Origin: Pseudomonas viridiflava
Lineage (GTDB): Bacteria > Pseudomonadota > Gammaproteobacteria > Pseudomonadales > Pseudomonadaceae
DNA: 64,000 nt
Assembly (NCBI RefSeq): GCF_900580675.1
Contig: NZ_UTBG01000054.1
Coordinates: 1 to 64,000 of the forward strand
Reading direction: 5' to 3'
The notes beneath the pieces are model-generated. The model was not told the DNA's origin. It did not search any database and saw nothing but the letters and a program-made list of their open reading frames with translations. A program made the translations under genes and the position numbers. Of this stretch, positions 51,584-61,750 are shown piece by piece (the first letter of the stretch is position 1; every line of letters starts with the position of its first letter).

Positions 51584-52072
51584 CTGAGGTCACCGTAGCA
51601 AAAGGCCATCGCTTATTTGACCATGACCTTAGCAGCATCTCAAGTTTGTAGAGCTGCTGGTTACGTCTCCGGCGCCTTGTTCCATGGCCGTATCCATTTC
51701 GCTAGCGCTCGATTACAACCGATTCTAGGGTTGATGCACGTGGGCGGTTATAGGCCGCGTTTTCTTCCGCATCGGGGTGTGAACTGCATGACGTTTGTCT
51801 GCCTTTGCTCTCGCGCTGGCTGCGGTACTCAGTTCACACTCCGATGCAGCCTGGTGGCCTCTACACTGGCTTACCACCACCCCCTGTACTGGTAAGCGCA
51901 CAACCCTTGCTTAACAGACCGCTCTTGGCCGGATGCGGCCATACGCTTTGTCTGATGAACTTGCTGTTTCTGGACGCATGAAGAGTCCTTGCCGTGCCAT
52001 GCCGGTCGGTGGATTTGATTGATTGGAACTGCTGATGCCACCAGGTGCCGAAACAGCTACCACCCAGAGGAC
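51584..52072. other. Gap without clear genes
   Basis: No gene is supported in these 489 bp. A hairpin CTTACCA / TGGTAAG lies near 51868-51895. The sequence reads as degraded DNA between element remnants. Confidence 0.4.
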
Positions 52073-52195
52073 ATGGCAATGACTGAAGAAAAGCAGAAAG
52101 AACCCGAGCAAGAAACCCCTGCGCACTCCACTGAGGAAGAACGGGAGCGCCTGAAGGACTTCAATAAAGACGGTATTCCGCCTGGTACTTGCTGA
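52073..52195 (+). CDS. Small acidic hypothetical protein
   Basis: This 40-aa frame (MAMTEEKQKEPEQETPAHST then RERLKDFNKDGIPPGTC) is behind AGAGG. It is highly charged and likely disordered. I recall similar short proteins in Pseudomonas; function unknown. Confidence 0.45.
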   Translation: MAMTEEKQKEPEQETPAHSTEEERERLKDFNKDGIPPGTC

Positions 52196-52330
52196 ACGCT
52201 TTGCGGCTTGTGCCTGGCATTCTTCCGCGCGCCGACGGTCGTTTATCTGTGGGATAGCGGCCATGAGGCTATTGCTTAAGTGAACTGCATGCGTTTGCGC
52301 ATCGTCATAACGTGCCAGTCGAAAAAACGA

Positions 52331-52355
52331 AAACCCCGCGATTGCGGGGTTTTTT
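52331..52355 (+). terminator. Intrinsic terminator
   Basis: AACCCCGC / GCGGGGTT followed by T residues, between the small acidic gene and the transposase remnant. Confidence 0.75.
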
Positions 52356-52456
52356 GGAGGAGGTATTGGCTTCAGCCGCCAACGCCTACTCAAAGTCACC
52401 GTCCGGGCAACACATCTTCCTGATGCCATCGCTTAAGGCGATGGTGTCCACCTAAA

Positions 52457-53398
52457 ATGGTAGCCAAATTCGCCGACCACCTGCCGCTGTATCGGCAGGA
52501 GAAAATCTTTGGTCGTGCCGGGTTGCCCATCCCCCGTTCGACCTTGGCGCAGTGGGTTGGCACGTGCTGCGTGCAGCTCCAACCGCTAGTCGATGCACTG
52601 TGCGAAGCTGTGCTGACGCACGGCGTCGTCCACGCCGACGAAACTCCGGTACAAATGCTGACGCCTGGAGCGAAGAAAACTCATCGCGCTTACGTCTGGG
52701 CCTATGCCACCAGCCAGTTCTCTGAACTTGCTGCGGTAGTTTATGACTTCAGCCCAAGCCGTGTTGGCGAGCATGTCCGAAACTTCCTTGGCAACTGGAA
52801 CGGCAAGCTGGTCTGCGACGACTTAGCTGGCTACAAGGCGTGCTTTGAACTGGGCATCACCGAGATCGGCTGCATGGCCCATGCGCGGCGCAGTTCTTCG
52901 ATCTTCACGCGACCAACCGGAACCAGATCGCCGAAAAAGCGCTGCACTACATGACGGCCTTGTACGAAGTTGAGCGAGAGGCTCGCGAGCTGGAACCGGG
53001 TACCCGGCATCGAATACGGCAGGAAAAAGCAGCGCCGATCATCGACGCACTTCATACCTGGATGATCGCCCAGAGGCAGCTTGTGCCTGAGGGATCGGCC
53101 ATCGCCAATGCGTTGGATTACAGTCTGAAACGCTGGATAGCGCTGACGGCGCTGTCCCCATCGACAACAATTGGGTCGAGAACCAAATCCGACCGTGGGC
53201 TCTTGGGCGCTCTAACTGGATGTTTGCGGGTTCGTTGCGCAGTGGCAAACGTGCGGCGGCGATCATGAGTCTGATTCAATCAGCGCGGCTCGACGGGCAT
53301 GATCCGTACGCTTACTTGAAGAATGTTCTTACTCGCCTGCCGACGCAGCGCGCGAGTGAAATCAGAGCATTGCTTGCGCACAAGTGGGCGCCTGTCTA
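52457..53398 (+). mobile_element. Decayed IS66-family transposase (TnpC) remnant
   Basis: The protein segments FADHLPLYRQEKIFGRAGLP, VVHADETPVQML, LVCDDLAGYKACFELGITEI, and in other frames VPIDNNWVENQIRPWALGRS and SGKRAAAIMSLIQSARLDGH match IS66 TnpC. Frameshifts are needed near 52890 and again near 53150. The N-terminal part of the transposase and the accessory genes are missing. No inverted repeats were identified, so it is an inactive remnant. Confidence 0.9.
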
Positions 53399-53657
53399 GC
53401 CACTTCATCTTTTCGGCACATTCTCATCTTACGTCTATGCTTCAGCAGCAAAAGACGGATTTGCCCCTCTGCGACGGCGCTCTAAACAAACCAACTGCGC
53501 AAGGGGTACTTGCAAGTCAAGACAGGCCATCGCCCCCCGCAGCCGCTCTATTTATTGCGAGTTGCAGCGCCTTCTCACGTGCATCCCGTTGCCTGCAATC
53601 ACCAACCCATACGCTTGAATAATGATAAAGACTATTCGTCTCACAGGAGTGTTTTCG

Positions 53658-55613
53658 ATGAAATTTCGTCATCATTTGTTGGCCTTGGCGATTAGCCTTA
53701 ACAGTGGATTGGTTTTGGCTCAGGTCGAGCCAAAAGATGCGAGCGAGCAAACCCGGCAGGCCAATGCGGCAGTGCTTAAAGAGCTGCCTTTCTCTGACAA
53801 GCAGGATTTTGAAGACGCAAAGAAAGGCTTCATCGAAACCCTTGTGCCGATGACGATCAAGGATGCAAAAGGCGGTACATCCTGGGATCTGACCAGCTAT
53901 GACTTCATCAAGGGCGAGGCACCCGATACGGTTAATCCCAGCCTCTGGCGTATCGCGGAACTGAACTTGAACAACGGGTTGTTCAAGGTCACTGAACGGG
54001 TCTATCAAATTCGCGGTTTCGACCTGTCCAACATGACGATCATCGAAACGGACAATGGCCTGATCATCATCGACCCGCTGGTGACGACCGAGGTCGCCAA
54101 GGCGGGTCTTGACCTGTACTACAAGAATCGACCGAAAAAACCTGTTGTCGCCGTGATCTATACCCATAGCCACGCTGACCATTACGGTGGTGTGAAAGGG
54201 GTCACCAACGAAGAGGATGTGAAGTCTGGCAAGGTCAAGATCATCGCACCTGAGGGTTTCCTGGAAGAAGCGGTGAGCGAGAACGTGCTGGCGGGTAACG
54301 CCATGAGCCGTCGCACGTTGTACCAGTACGGCGCGTTGCTGCCACGCAGCGCTCGCGGCCAACTCGATGCCGGTCTGGGCAAGACCACTTCATTTGGCAC
54401 GTTTACGTTGATTCCTCCGAACGACACCATCACCAAAACCGGCGAAAAACGCACCATCGACGGCGTCGAAATGGAATTCCAGATGGCGCCGGGCACCGAA
54501 GCGCCTTCGGAAATGCTGATCTGGTTCCCGCAGTTCAAAATGTTAAACACCGCTGAAGATGCCACGCACACATTGCACAACCTCTACACCTTGCGCGGCG
54601 CGCAGGTGCGTAACGCTGCAAACTGGTGGAAGACGCTGAACCAGGCTATCAATACCCATGGCGATCAGGTGGAAGTGGTCATCGCTCAGCACCACTGGCC
54701 GATGTGGGGGCAGCAACGTATCGTCAGCTTCATTGCCGATCAGCGTGACATGTTCAAGTACATCCACGACCAGTCGCTGAACCTGGCGAACAAAGGCTTC
54801 ACCATGACCGAGATCGCGGAGCAACTGCAAATGCCGGACAGTACCGGCAAGCAGTGGCACAACAGGGGTTATTACGGCTCGGTGAACCACGATGCAAAAG
54901 CTATCTACCAGCGCTATCTCGGCTGGTACGACAGCAACCCGGCCAACCTGCATCCGTTGCCTCCGGTCGAGGCCGGCAAGAAGTACGTCGAGTTCATGGG
55001 CGGGGCGGACGCTATCATCACTAAAGCAAAAGCCTCGATTACCCAAGGTGATTATCGCTGGGCAGCCGAAGTGCTCAAGCATGTCGTGTTCGCAGATCCT
55101 ACTAACCAGGAAGCGCGCAACTTGCAAGCCGATGCATTCGAGCAGTTGGGTTATCAAACCGAGAACCCGACCTGGCGTAACGAGTACCTGATGGGCGCCT
55201 ATGAGTTGCGCAATGGCGTGCCGAAAGTCCCGGGCATCAGCACTTCCAGTGCCGACATGGTTGCCGCTATGAGCCCGGAACTGCTGCTTGATTACCTGGG
55301 TGTGCGGCTCAATGGGCCCAAGGCGATTGGCAAGCAACTCCGCCTGAATTGGAAGCAGCCGGACGGCGGCACTTATGCCGTCGAATTGCGCAACGGGGTG
55401 ATCATTTACACCGCCGACAAAACCTTTGATAAAGCCGACGCGACCTTGACCGTGGACAAATTGGGTTTCGCTGGCCTCATGATGGGCGGCCTGACGTTGG
55501 ACAAGGAAATCAGTGCGGGCAAGGCGAAGGTCGACGGTGACGCAGGAAAAATCAATGAGCTGTTGGCGCTACTGGATACCTTCCCGACCATGTTCGACAT
55601 CGTCACTCCCTGA
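53658..55613 (+). CDS. Alkyl sulfatase, SdsA1-like metallo-beta-lactamase fold
   Basis: The 651-aa protein has a signal peptide (LLALAISLNSGLVLAQ). The zinc motif THSHADHYGG is at about residues 168-177, with further metal ligands expected in the AEDATHTLHN region (about 295). A C-terminal dimerisation part and an SCP2-like end (VELRNGVIIYTADKTFDKAD) complete the SdsA1 architecture. It would hydrolyse alkyl sulfates such as dodecyl sulfate in the periplasm. ATG 53658 precedes the signal; a longer frame to 53622 lacks support. Two outer-membrane-type genes follow. Confidence 0.93.
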   Translation: MKFRHHLLALAISLNSGLVLAQVEPKDASEQTRQANAAVLKELPFSDKQDFEDAKKGFIETLVPMTIKDAKGGTSWDLTSYDFIKGEAPDTVNPSLWRIAELNLNNGLFKVTERVYQIRGFDLSNMTIIETDNGLIIIDPLVTTEVAKAGLDLYYKNRPKKPVVAVIYTHSHADHYGGVKGVTNEEDVKSGKVKIIAPEGFLEEAVSENVLAGNAMSRRTLYQYGALLPRSARGQLDAGLGKTTSFGTFTLIPPNDTITKTGEKRTIDGVEMEFQMAPGTEAPSEMLIWFPQFKMLNTAEDATHTLHNLYTLRGAQVRNAANWWKTLNQAINTHGDQVEVVIAQHHWPMWGQQRIVSFIADQRDMFKYIHDQSLNLANKGFTMTEIAEQLQMPDSTGKQWHNRGYYGSVNHDAKAIYQRYLGWYDSNPANLHPLPPVEAGKKYVEFMGGADAIITKAKASITQGDYRWAAEVLKHVVFADPTNQEARNLQADAFEQLGYQTENPTWRNEYLMGAYELRNGVPKVPGISTSSADMVAAMSPELLLDYLGVRLNGPKAIGKQLRLNWKQPDGGTYAVELRNGVIIYTADKTFDKADATLTVDKLGFAGLMMGGLTLDKEISAGKAKVDGDAGKINELLALLDTFPTMFDIVTP

Positions 55614-55679
55614 AAACTGAACAATGCCCCGGTATTCGAGTGCCGGGGTAACGTCATGGATGAACAGTGAGGACTGACC

Positions 55680-56591
55680 ATGATCCGACGCTCATTACTT
55701 TCAAGCGCTGCACTGCTAAGCGTCACTTTTGGCTTGGCACCGATTGCAGTTCAGGCGGACAACGCCCGTGATTGGCAGAACCTGCCGACCGATCTGAACA
55801 TGATTTTCGGTTACTACAACCGGATCGATACCAACACCCCGATTGACACCTCGCTGCCGATTGACGGACTTTCCCTGAATGCCGATCTCTACATTCTGCG
55901 ATACGCACGGTCATTCGGTATTGATGGCCGTAACTCCGCCATACAGATACTTCAGCCATATGCCGACGTCAGTGCTTCTTTTGATAACGCACAGTTTTTC
56001 GACGGTACGAAACACAATGGTGGCATGGCGGACACGCAGTTTGTGTTCGTGCATAACCTGTTCGGCGGGCCCGCACTGACCAAGGAAGAGTTCGCCACCT
56101 GGACGCCGGAAACGTTCCTGACCGGTGCGGTCTGGTTAACCGCGCCGACGGGCGATTACGACAAAAACCGAATCATCAACATCGGCGCCAATCGCTGGGT
56201 GTTCAAACCGGAAGTAGCGTTTGGCACACCGATTGGCCCGACTTGGCTGGAGTTTAATACCTACGTCTCGCTGTATGGCGACAACGATGATTATCTGGGC
56301 GATAACAAGCTGGAGCAGAAACCGCTTTACGCGGTAGAGGGGCATTACAGCTACAGCTTCAACCGCGCGTTGTGGGCGTCGCTAGATGCCACTTACAACA
56401 AGGGCGGAGAGACGAAGATCAATGGGGCCGATCAGGACAATCAGCAACAGAACACTTTGGTGGGGGCCAGCCTAGGTTTCATGCTTTCACCTCAGTTCGG
56501 CGGCCTGATCGCCTACTCCGATACCGTTTCAGAGCGCACCGGGTCACCCGATGTGAATACCTGGACACTTCGTTTGCAATATGCGTGGTGA
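55680..56591 (+). CDS. Outer-membrane transporter of the phenol MetA family
   Basis: The 303-aa protein has a signal peptide (SSAALLSVTFGLAPIAVQA) and a beta-strand-rich mature part with aromatic ends (GVLRLQYAW-like C-terminus, TWTLRLQYAW). Features such as TGAVWLTAPTGDYDKNRIIN and the closing beta-strands fit the MetA-pathway phenol degradation family. It starts 67 bp after the sulfatase and is likely co-transcribed, so it may admit the alkyl sulfate or its product. Confidence 0.75.
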   Translation: MIRRSLLSSAALLSVTFGLAPIAVQADNARDWQNLPTDLNMIFGYYNRIDTNTPIDTSLPIDGLSLNADLYILRYARSFGIDGRNSAIQILQPYADVSASFDNAQFFDGTKHNGGMADTQFVFVHNLFGGPALTKEEFATWTPETFLTGAVWLTAPTGDYDKNRIINIGANRWVFKPEVAFGTPIGPTWLEFNTYVSLYGDNDDYLGDNKLEQKPLYAVEGHYSYSFNRALWASLDATYNKGGETKINGADQDNQQQNTLVGASLGFMLSPQFGGLIAYSDTVSERTGSPDVNTWTLRLQYAW

Positions 56592-56596
56592 CAGAT

Positions 56597-57415
56597 ATGC
56601 CAAGGAACGGATCTCATCCGACAATGATAAGGCCTCGATCTGTCGACGTTGTGGTGCTGACGCTTGCACTGGCAGCGATGCCGCCGGTGATGGCAGAAAA
56701 CGCCGACACAGCCAATAAAAGCAACAATCCTCTCAACCTTGCGCCTGGCGTAAACGTGCAGGACTACTACACGCCAAAGCTATTCAATACCCATGCTCAT
56801 ACTAACGATGCGTTGATACGTGGCACGTTGCCGATGGCAAGCAATGGGATCATTGGCGTGCCGCAACTGTTCAGGGCAACGTTGCCAGTGAGCACGCGCC
56901 CCGACCCGAGTGGAGGCTATCGCACAGGCATCGGTGATCTGAACCTGTTCGATATTTTTCTCCTCAAAACCGAAGGTATTCAGTTAGGCATCGGCCCGCA
57001 AATCACCGCCCCAACTGCGGCCCATGATGAATTGGGTACGGGGAAATGGCAGGCGGGTTTGGCAGCTGTGGCCATCGACGCGTCCCCCCGAGGGCTCCTT
57101 GGCGCCCTGGTGCAGTATCAAAGCTCGTTTGCAGGAGACAGCGACCGCGCTCACGTCGAGTCGGCCAGCTTTCAGCCCTTCATCATCCACAACCTGCCCA
57201 AGGGCTGGTATCTGCGCTCGACTGCTACCTGGACATTCGACCTGAAAAATGACACCCACTACATACCCATTGGTCTTGGCGTGGGCAAAGCGTGGAAGTC
57301 AGGTAGCAACATCCTCAATGCTTACATAGAGCCGCAATGGACAGTGCAACGTGAGGGGCCAGGCCTACCGCAGTTCACGTTGTTTGCTGGATTAAACGTG
57401 ACTTTCGGAAAGTGA
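56597..57415 (+). CDS. Second outer-membrane beta-barrel, same type
   Basis: The protein of about 272 aa has a signal peptide (VVVLTLALAAMPPVMA), then NLAPGVNVQDYY and repeating barrel strands ending FTLFAGLNVTFGK. ATG 56597 is used; ATG 56624 (MIRPRSVD) is also possible. It follows the first barrel gene by five bases, so the two probably form a channel pair or work with the sulfatase. The family was not recognised with certainty. Confidence 0.65.
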   Translation: MPRNGSHPTMIRPRSVDVVVLTLALAAMPPVMAENADTANKSNNPLNLAPGVNVQDYYTPKLFNTHAHTNDALIRGTLPMASNGIIGVPQLFRATLPVSTRPDPSGGYRTGIGDLNLFDIFLLKTEGIQLGIGPQITAPTAAHDELGTGKWQAGLAAVAIDASPRGLLGALVQYQSSFAGDSDRAHVESASFQPFIIHNLPKGWYLRSTATWTFDLKNDTHYIPIGLGVGKAWKSGSNILNAYIEPQWTVQREGPGLPQFTLFAGLNVTFGK

Positions 57416-57453
57416 AATGGTGACTATCACAAACCGTAATCGCCGGACGCTTA

Positions 57454-57588
57454 CTACTCAACGGAGCAGACCCAAAGATGATTCTGCCGATACGGTGCGC
57501 GGGTAAAGTGCACATCTGAAACCAGATTCATTCCGCGCAGTTGAAGCGCTTCGGTCAGTTGTACGAGTGTCTCTGCCTGGATAGTCAT
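57454..57588 (-). CDS. Possible 44-aa small protein
   Basis: This short frame starts ATG 57588 (MTIQAETLVQLTEALQLRGM) behind a good GAGGTAAC ribosome site and is convergent with the barrel gene. No known family. Confidence 0.45.
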   Translation of the reverse strand: MTIQAETLVQLTEALQLRGMNLVSDVHFTRAPYRQNHLWVCSVE

Positions 57589-58145
57589 TGCTGTTACCTC
57601 GTCAGATTTACTGCGTTCATAATTCTTGACCAGGCAGACAACCAGCAAATTCAAATTTTCCACGAGCGCGATAGATGTGCGGTATTGCCCAACCGTCGAC
57701 AAGGCGATCTTGCTTTGTTGAGGGCAATAATGACCCAAGCCACTTTCGTAGCTGACGTGAAGGCAGAGAATTGGCGATCAGCAAAAAAGCTGAGCCACCG
57801 AAAGCAGACAAATCAATTGGGCAAACATTTGTGCTCGAATGGGATGTTTCATTGCCGTGACCCTCATCTACAGTTGCTGGTGGTAGTGCCTTGAGCGATT
57901 CAGACAACCGCGCCATGCCGACCCAACGCCCAGACGCACTGTTGGATCGCCAACAACTCGCGCAACTGTTGCATTGAGTATAGGTGCTGAATTGAATTCT
58001 TCACGTTTGACCTGATTAACCCGCCCGCCAGGCACTCATGACAACTATCTGGGCCTTCCATCGCACTTTTTTTCATTTCTCCAATCTATCTTTGTCGCAG
58101 CCCCGCCGATCCCCCGCGTGGGCCACAGAACCAGATCGGGTGCCG
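57589..58145. other. Gap before lipoprotein gene
   Basis: No gene is supported in these 557 bp. Frames on both strands overlap each other and lack ribosome sites. A degraded gene is possible. Confidence 0.4.
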
Positions 58146-58895
58146 ATGGATCGCACGTTACTTTTATTCAAGATTCGATGGCTGCGCCGGCCACTGTGGC
58201 TGGCTGCGGTATTCATGCTCTGTGCGGGGGGTTGCACCCAGCAGCAAGGGCAGGATATCGCCAAGCAATTCACCAATGGAAAACCCGACGAGTTCTTCCA
58301 GACCAGCGTTGACCGCATGGCGACCCTGGGCATGCGCGATAACCTGCAAAGCCTGTATTTGCTGATGAACAAGCTTTACCTGCGCAACCCCAACCAGTGG
58401 CGTCAGTCGGGTTACCCGGATGCGGTGACGGCCGCGCGCGAAATTCGCCGCGCCATTGAGCAGCGCCAGACCCTGCCGGCTCTGGGAGACCGTCGCGACC
58501 TGGCGGCGCTCAGCTACTCTTTGAGCCCCGAGTTCAAAGGTGATCGCGTCGGAGCCTTTATCTATGCGATCGGCAGCATGCTGGTGACCGCCCACGGCGG
58601 CCGCACCGAGTTCTACATGACCGATTCGATCAACCCGCAGTTCGTCAGCAATGCCGCGCGCAATATTGAAAAGGCCACCTGGCTGCTCAGCAAACGCCAG
58701 GATGCGAATGGCGTGCTGCTGTTGTTTTCCAACGAGATATCGGAGGAGGGCAGCAACCTTAGTTTTGCCGTGGAGTTCGGCAAGATTGTTGCGCGTCTGG
58801 ACCTGTTGACCCAGATGCTCGATGAGCGCTACCGGCGGATTGGGCTCAATTACGCGCAAAGCTTGCTGCTGATGAATTTCCTGCCGGTGCAGTGA
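58146..58895 (+). CDS. Hypothetical lipoprotein
   Basis: The 249-aa protein starts MDRTLLLFKIRWLRRPLWLA. The hydrophobic signal ends AVFMLCAGGC, with lipidated Cys near residue 26. The mature part is helical (DEFFQTSVDRMATLGMRDNL), with AREIRRAIEQRQTLPALGDR typical of an uncharacterised Pseudomonas lipoprotein. ATG 58146 is chosen because the signal starts there. Confidence 0.75.
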   Translation: MDRTLLLFKIRWLRRPLWLAAVFMLCAGGCTQQQGQDIAKQFTNGKPDEFFQTSVDRMATLGMRDNLQSLYLLMNKLYLRNPNQWRQSGYPDAVTAAREIRRAIEQRQTLPALGDRRDLAALSYSLSPEFKGDRVGAFIYAIGSMLVTAHGGRTEFYMTDSINPQFVSNAARNIEKATWLLSKRQDANGVLLLFSNEISEEGSNLSFAVEFGKIVARLDLLTQMLDERYRRIGLNYAQSLLLMNFLPVQ

Positions 58896-59097
58896 TGCAC
58901 TTCGTCGGCACCTATTTAAGCCGCATCGCTGATGGCGGATGCAGTGGCGAAACCTGTGATTTCCTGAACTCACGAGGGGTGTTCGGCGTGTTATTTCCCT
59001 TTCCTATGTAGGAACAGTCCTATCTTGCATTCCGGCGCTTGAAACACCCTGCCGCGCGCAATAGCCTCGGATTTTTCCGAAAAAATGAGGCCGTACC

Positions 59098-59367
59098 TTG
59101 GGTAAGCGAAAAACGGTTTGGCCGACAGAACGGGAAATACGCCTGCGCTTTATCCTCTTTGCCGTGATTGACGCCGCGAGTGTCCAAGGCGTTGCTGCAG
59201 AGTTGCTACTGCCTGCGCAGAAATTGTTGCGTGACTCACCGACCCAGGCGCAGTTGCTGGATGCCCTGGCCGGGATTCTTGCCACGGATGAAATGCACGC
59301 GTTCAGGTTTCCGCCGGGGTCGGAGGCGGAAGAGTTGATGTGGGCGCTGGAAGATTCCGGCCCATAA
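59098..59367 (+). CDS. Small hypothetical protein
   Basis: The 89-aa protein starts at TTG 59098 (GKRKTVWPTEREIRLRFILF) and is helical, ending LMWALEDSGP. It reads as a real chromosomal gene by composition, but the start codon is weak. It ends 104 bp before the receptor start. Confidence 0.4.
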   Translation: MGKRKTVWPTEREIRLRFILFAVIDAASVQGVAAELLLPAQKLLRDSPTQAQLLDALAGILATDEMHAFRFPPGSEAEELMWALEDSGP

Positions 59368-59471
59368 AACCATCCGTTAACAGTGACCTGACGGGCGTCC
59401 CTGTCTTCCCATCACTGTTCGCGTGCCCGGCTCGGCCCTGCATGCCCCCGGAATTCCAAGGACCGCCCCCC

Positions 59472-61589
59472 ATGCTGCTGCGCCAACCTCCACTGTTTTT
59501 TGCTGCCCTGACCTTTAGTTCACTGGTGCAGGCCGAAGAACTGCAACTGGCGCCGGTCGAAGTCACCAGCAGTGAAGCCACCGCTGGCGAAATGGCTCAG
59601 GAGCAGCTCAAGAGCGTGCCCGGCGCGACCAACTACATCGACATGGACAGCGTGCAGCAGGGTCGGGTCAGTACCAACGAGGACGTGTTCAAGTACCAGG
59701 CCGGGGTGTACGCCAAGGCGGCGAATAATGAAGGCGTGAAGCTGTCCATTCGCGGTTCGGGCCTGAACCGCAGTCCCGGCTCGCATGCCTCCGGGCTGTA
59801 TGAAATGTTCGACGGCTTGCCGTTGACCGGCCCCGGCGGCACCCCCTACGAACTCAAGGACCCGTTGTGGCAAAGCCGCGTCGAAGTGCTGCGCGGCGCC
59901 AATGGTTTTGATCAGGGCGCGCTGGCCCTTGGCGGTTCGGTCAACTACGTGACGCGCACCGGCTACGACGCGCCGAAATTGCAGGTGCGCTATGAAGCCG
60001 GCAGCCGCGGCTACGCGCAACGCGAGATTAGTTCGGGCCAGGTGCTGGGCGATGCCGACTACTACATCAGCCTCACCGACTCCGAATCCGACGGCTATCA
60101 GCACCAGAGCGCGGGCACGGGCAAGGGCGTTGCGGCCAACTTCGGCTACCGCTTCAACCCGGATCTGGAAACCCGCTTCTACTTCCGCTACCGCGAAACC
60201 ACCAACGACACCCCCGGCAGACTCAGCCGCGAGCAGATCAGCCACGACCCGCGTGCCGCCAACAGCCTCAACGCCGCACGCGATTCGAAGCGCCTGCAAC
60301 CGGGCTCGACCTGGATCGCCAACAAGACCACCCTGCAATTGGATGACCGCTCGCGCGTCGAAGTCGGCTTGGCGTACCACGATTACCCGATGGACCTGCG
60401 CGAAGGCACCAACCGCCTCAAAGTGGCCTACACCGATATCAGCAGCACCCTGAACTATATCCGTGAAGACACGCTGTTCGGCCACGACAGCAAAACCACC
60501 ATCGGCCTGCGCACCACCCAGGCGATGTCGAACAATGGCACGTCGGAACACGTGCGCACGCCCGCCGGCAACACCGCAGGCTATGCACCCGGCACCAAGA
60601 CCCGCGATTACAGCTACCTGGGCTCGGACACCGTGCTGCATATCGGCAACGACCTGGAGCTGGTCCCCGACCTGTGGCTGACCACCGGCCTGGCCGCGAT
60701 CTACACGCGGCGCGAAACCCAGGTCACTTATCCTGAGGGCCAGGCGCCGCTCAGCCAGCATGATTGGGATTACGCGCCGCGCATTGGCTTGCGCTACGAC
60801 TTCAACCCGCAGTTGCAGGTGTATGGCAACCTGAGCCGCTCGGTCGAGCCGCCGCACGCGTGGTCGATGATCTGGGGTTCCAACAAGTATTTCGGCCCAG
60901 GCAGTGGCGCGGCCACCGGCCTGCAGCGCGAAGGCGTGAGCCTGAAAAACCAGACCGCCACCACCCTGGAAATTGGCGGCCGGGGCGAAGCATGGCTCGG
61001 CCAATGGGACCTGGCGCTGTACCGCTCCGAAGTGCGCCATGAATTGCTCACCGTCGAAACCCAGGCGCAGACCTCGACCAGCAACGCGATCGTCGCCGAA
61101 TCCAACGCCAGCCCCACCGTGCATCAAGGCGTGGAACTGAGCCTGCTCAGCCCTTTGTGGGACGGTGGCCGCAGCGGCCAACTCGCGTTGCGTCAGGCCT
61201 ACACGTTCAGCGACTTTCACTACCGTGACGACGACCGCTTCGGCGACAACAGCTTGCCGGGCATCCCCAAGCACTACTACCAGGCGCAACTGCGCTACAG
61301 CCACCCGACCGGTTTCTACACCAGCCTCAACACCGAGCACTCGTCTCGCGTGGCGGTGGACTACGCCAACTCCTACTACGCCGCGTCCTACACGACGCTG
61401 GGCGCCACCTTCGGCTACGACGCGCCCAAGCAGGACTGGCAAGCCTGGGTCGACCTACGCAACCTGGCCAACCGGCGCTACGCCAACACCGTCACCCCCG
61501 GCAACGACGACAAAGGCCTGGACGTGGCGCGCTCCACCCCGGCGGATGGCCGTGGCCTCTACACCGGCGTGTCGTGGAGCTGGCGCTAA
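59472..61589 (+). CDS. TonB-dependent outer-membrane receptor (FecA-like)
   Basis: The 705-aa receptor has a signal peptide (LFFAALTFSSLVQA) and a plug domain starting close behind it (EELQLAPVEVTSSEATAGEM, SVPGATNYIDMDSV, EVLRGANGFDQGALALGGSV). The barrel ends in VSWSWR. The extra N-terminal signalling (STN) domain of about 80 residues that FecA-type transducers carry is absent. Genes for a FecI-type sigma factor and FecR-type regulator follow, so the coupling is unusual. Substrate likely a ferric siderophore or metal chelate. Confidence 0.92.
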   Translation: MLLRQPPLFFAALTFSSLVQAEELQLAPVEVTSSEATAGEMAQEQLKSVPGATNYIDMDSVQQGRVSTNEDVFKYQAGVYAKAANNEGVKLSIRGSGLNRSPGSHASGLYEMFDGLPLTGPGGTPYELKDPLWQSRVEVLRGANGFDQGALALGGSVNYVTRTGYDAPKLQVRYEAGSRGYAQREISSGQVLGDADYYISLTDSESDGYQHQSAGTGKGVAANFGYRFNPDLETRFYFRYRETTNDTPGRLSREQISHDPRAANSLNAARDSKRLQPGSTWIANKTTLQLDDRSRVEVGLAYHDYPMDLREGTNRLKVAYTDISSTLNYIREDTLFGHDSKTTIGLRTTQAMSNNGTSEHVRTPAGNTAGYAPGTKTRDYSYLGSDTVLHIGNDLELVPDLWLTTGLAAIYTRRETQVTYPEGQAPLSQHDWDYAPRIGLRYDFNPQLQVYGNLSRSVEPPHAWSMIWGSNKYFGPGSGAATGLQREGVSLKNQTATTLEIGGRGEAWLGQWDLALYRSEVRHELLTVETQAQTSTSNAIVAESNASPTVHQGVELSLLSPLWDGGRSGQLALRQAYTFSDFHYRDDDRFGDNSLPGIPKHYYQAQLRYSHPTGFYTSLNTEHSSRVAVDYANSYYAASYTTLGATFGYDAPKQDWQAWVDLRNLANRRYANTVTPGNDDKGLDVARSTPADGRGLYTGVSWSWR

Positions 61590-61616
61590 ACCGAAGGATC
61601 GAAGCCCCTTCCTCCC

Positions 61617-61643
61617 TTGTGGCAAGCCTGCTCGCCACAGGAT
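61617..61643. repeat. REP-like palindromic element
   Basis: The sequence TGTGGCAAGCCTGCTCGCCA plus a few bases forms an imperfect palindrome of the kind scattered in Pseudomonas intergenic regions. It lies between the receptor and the sigma-factor gene. Confidence 0.55.
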
Positions 61644-61750
61644 TTTGCTCGCCCCTAAAGTACGCTCGCTGAGAGCCCCTTGCCCCCACCTCGTTTTACT
61701 GGCATTGTCTGCGCAATTGGTAACACTTCCCATTTGAGATACTTTTGCGC

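Noticed and set aside
51617-51895. 92-codon frame in the gap after the membrane-anchored gene
   Set aside because: Cys/His/Arg-rich with no start signal; looks like degraded DNA.
57541-57916. Overlapping frames on both strands before the lipoprotein gene
   Set aside because: Neither has a ribosome site or recognisable protein, and they overlap each other.
59520-61442. 640-codon open frame on the minus strand opposite the TonB receptor
   Set aside because: It is a GC-rich shadow of the receptor gene, with a low-complexity Val/Gly/Ala product, no start site and no known domain.
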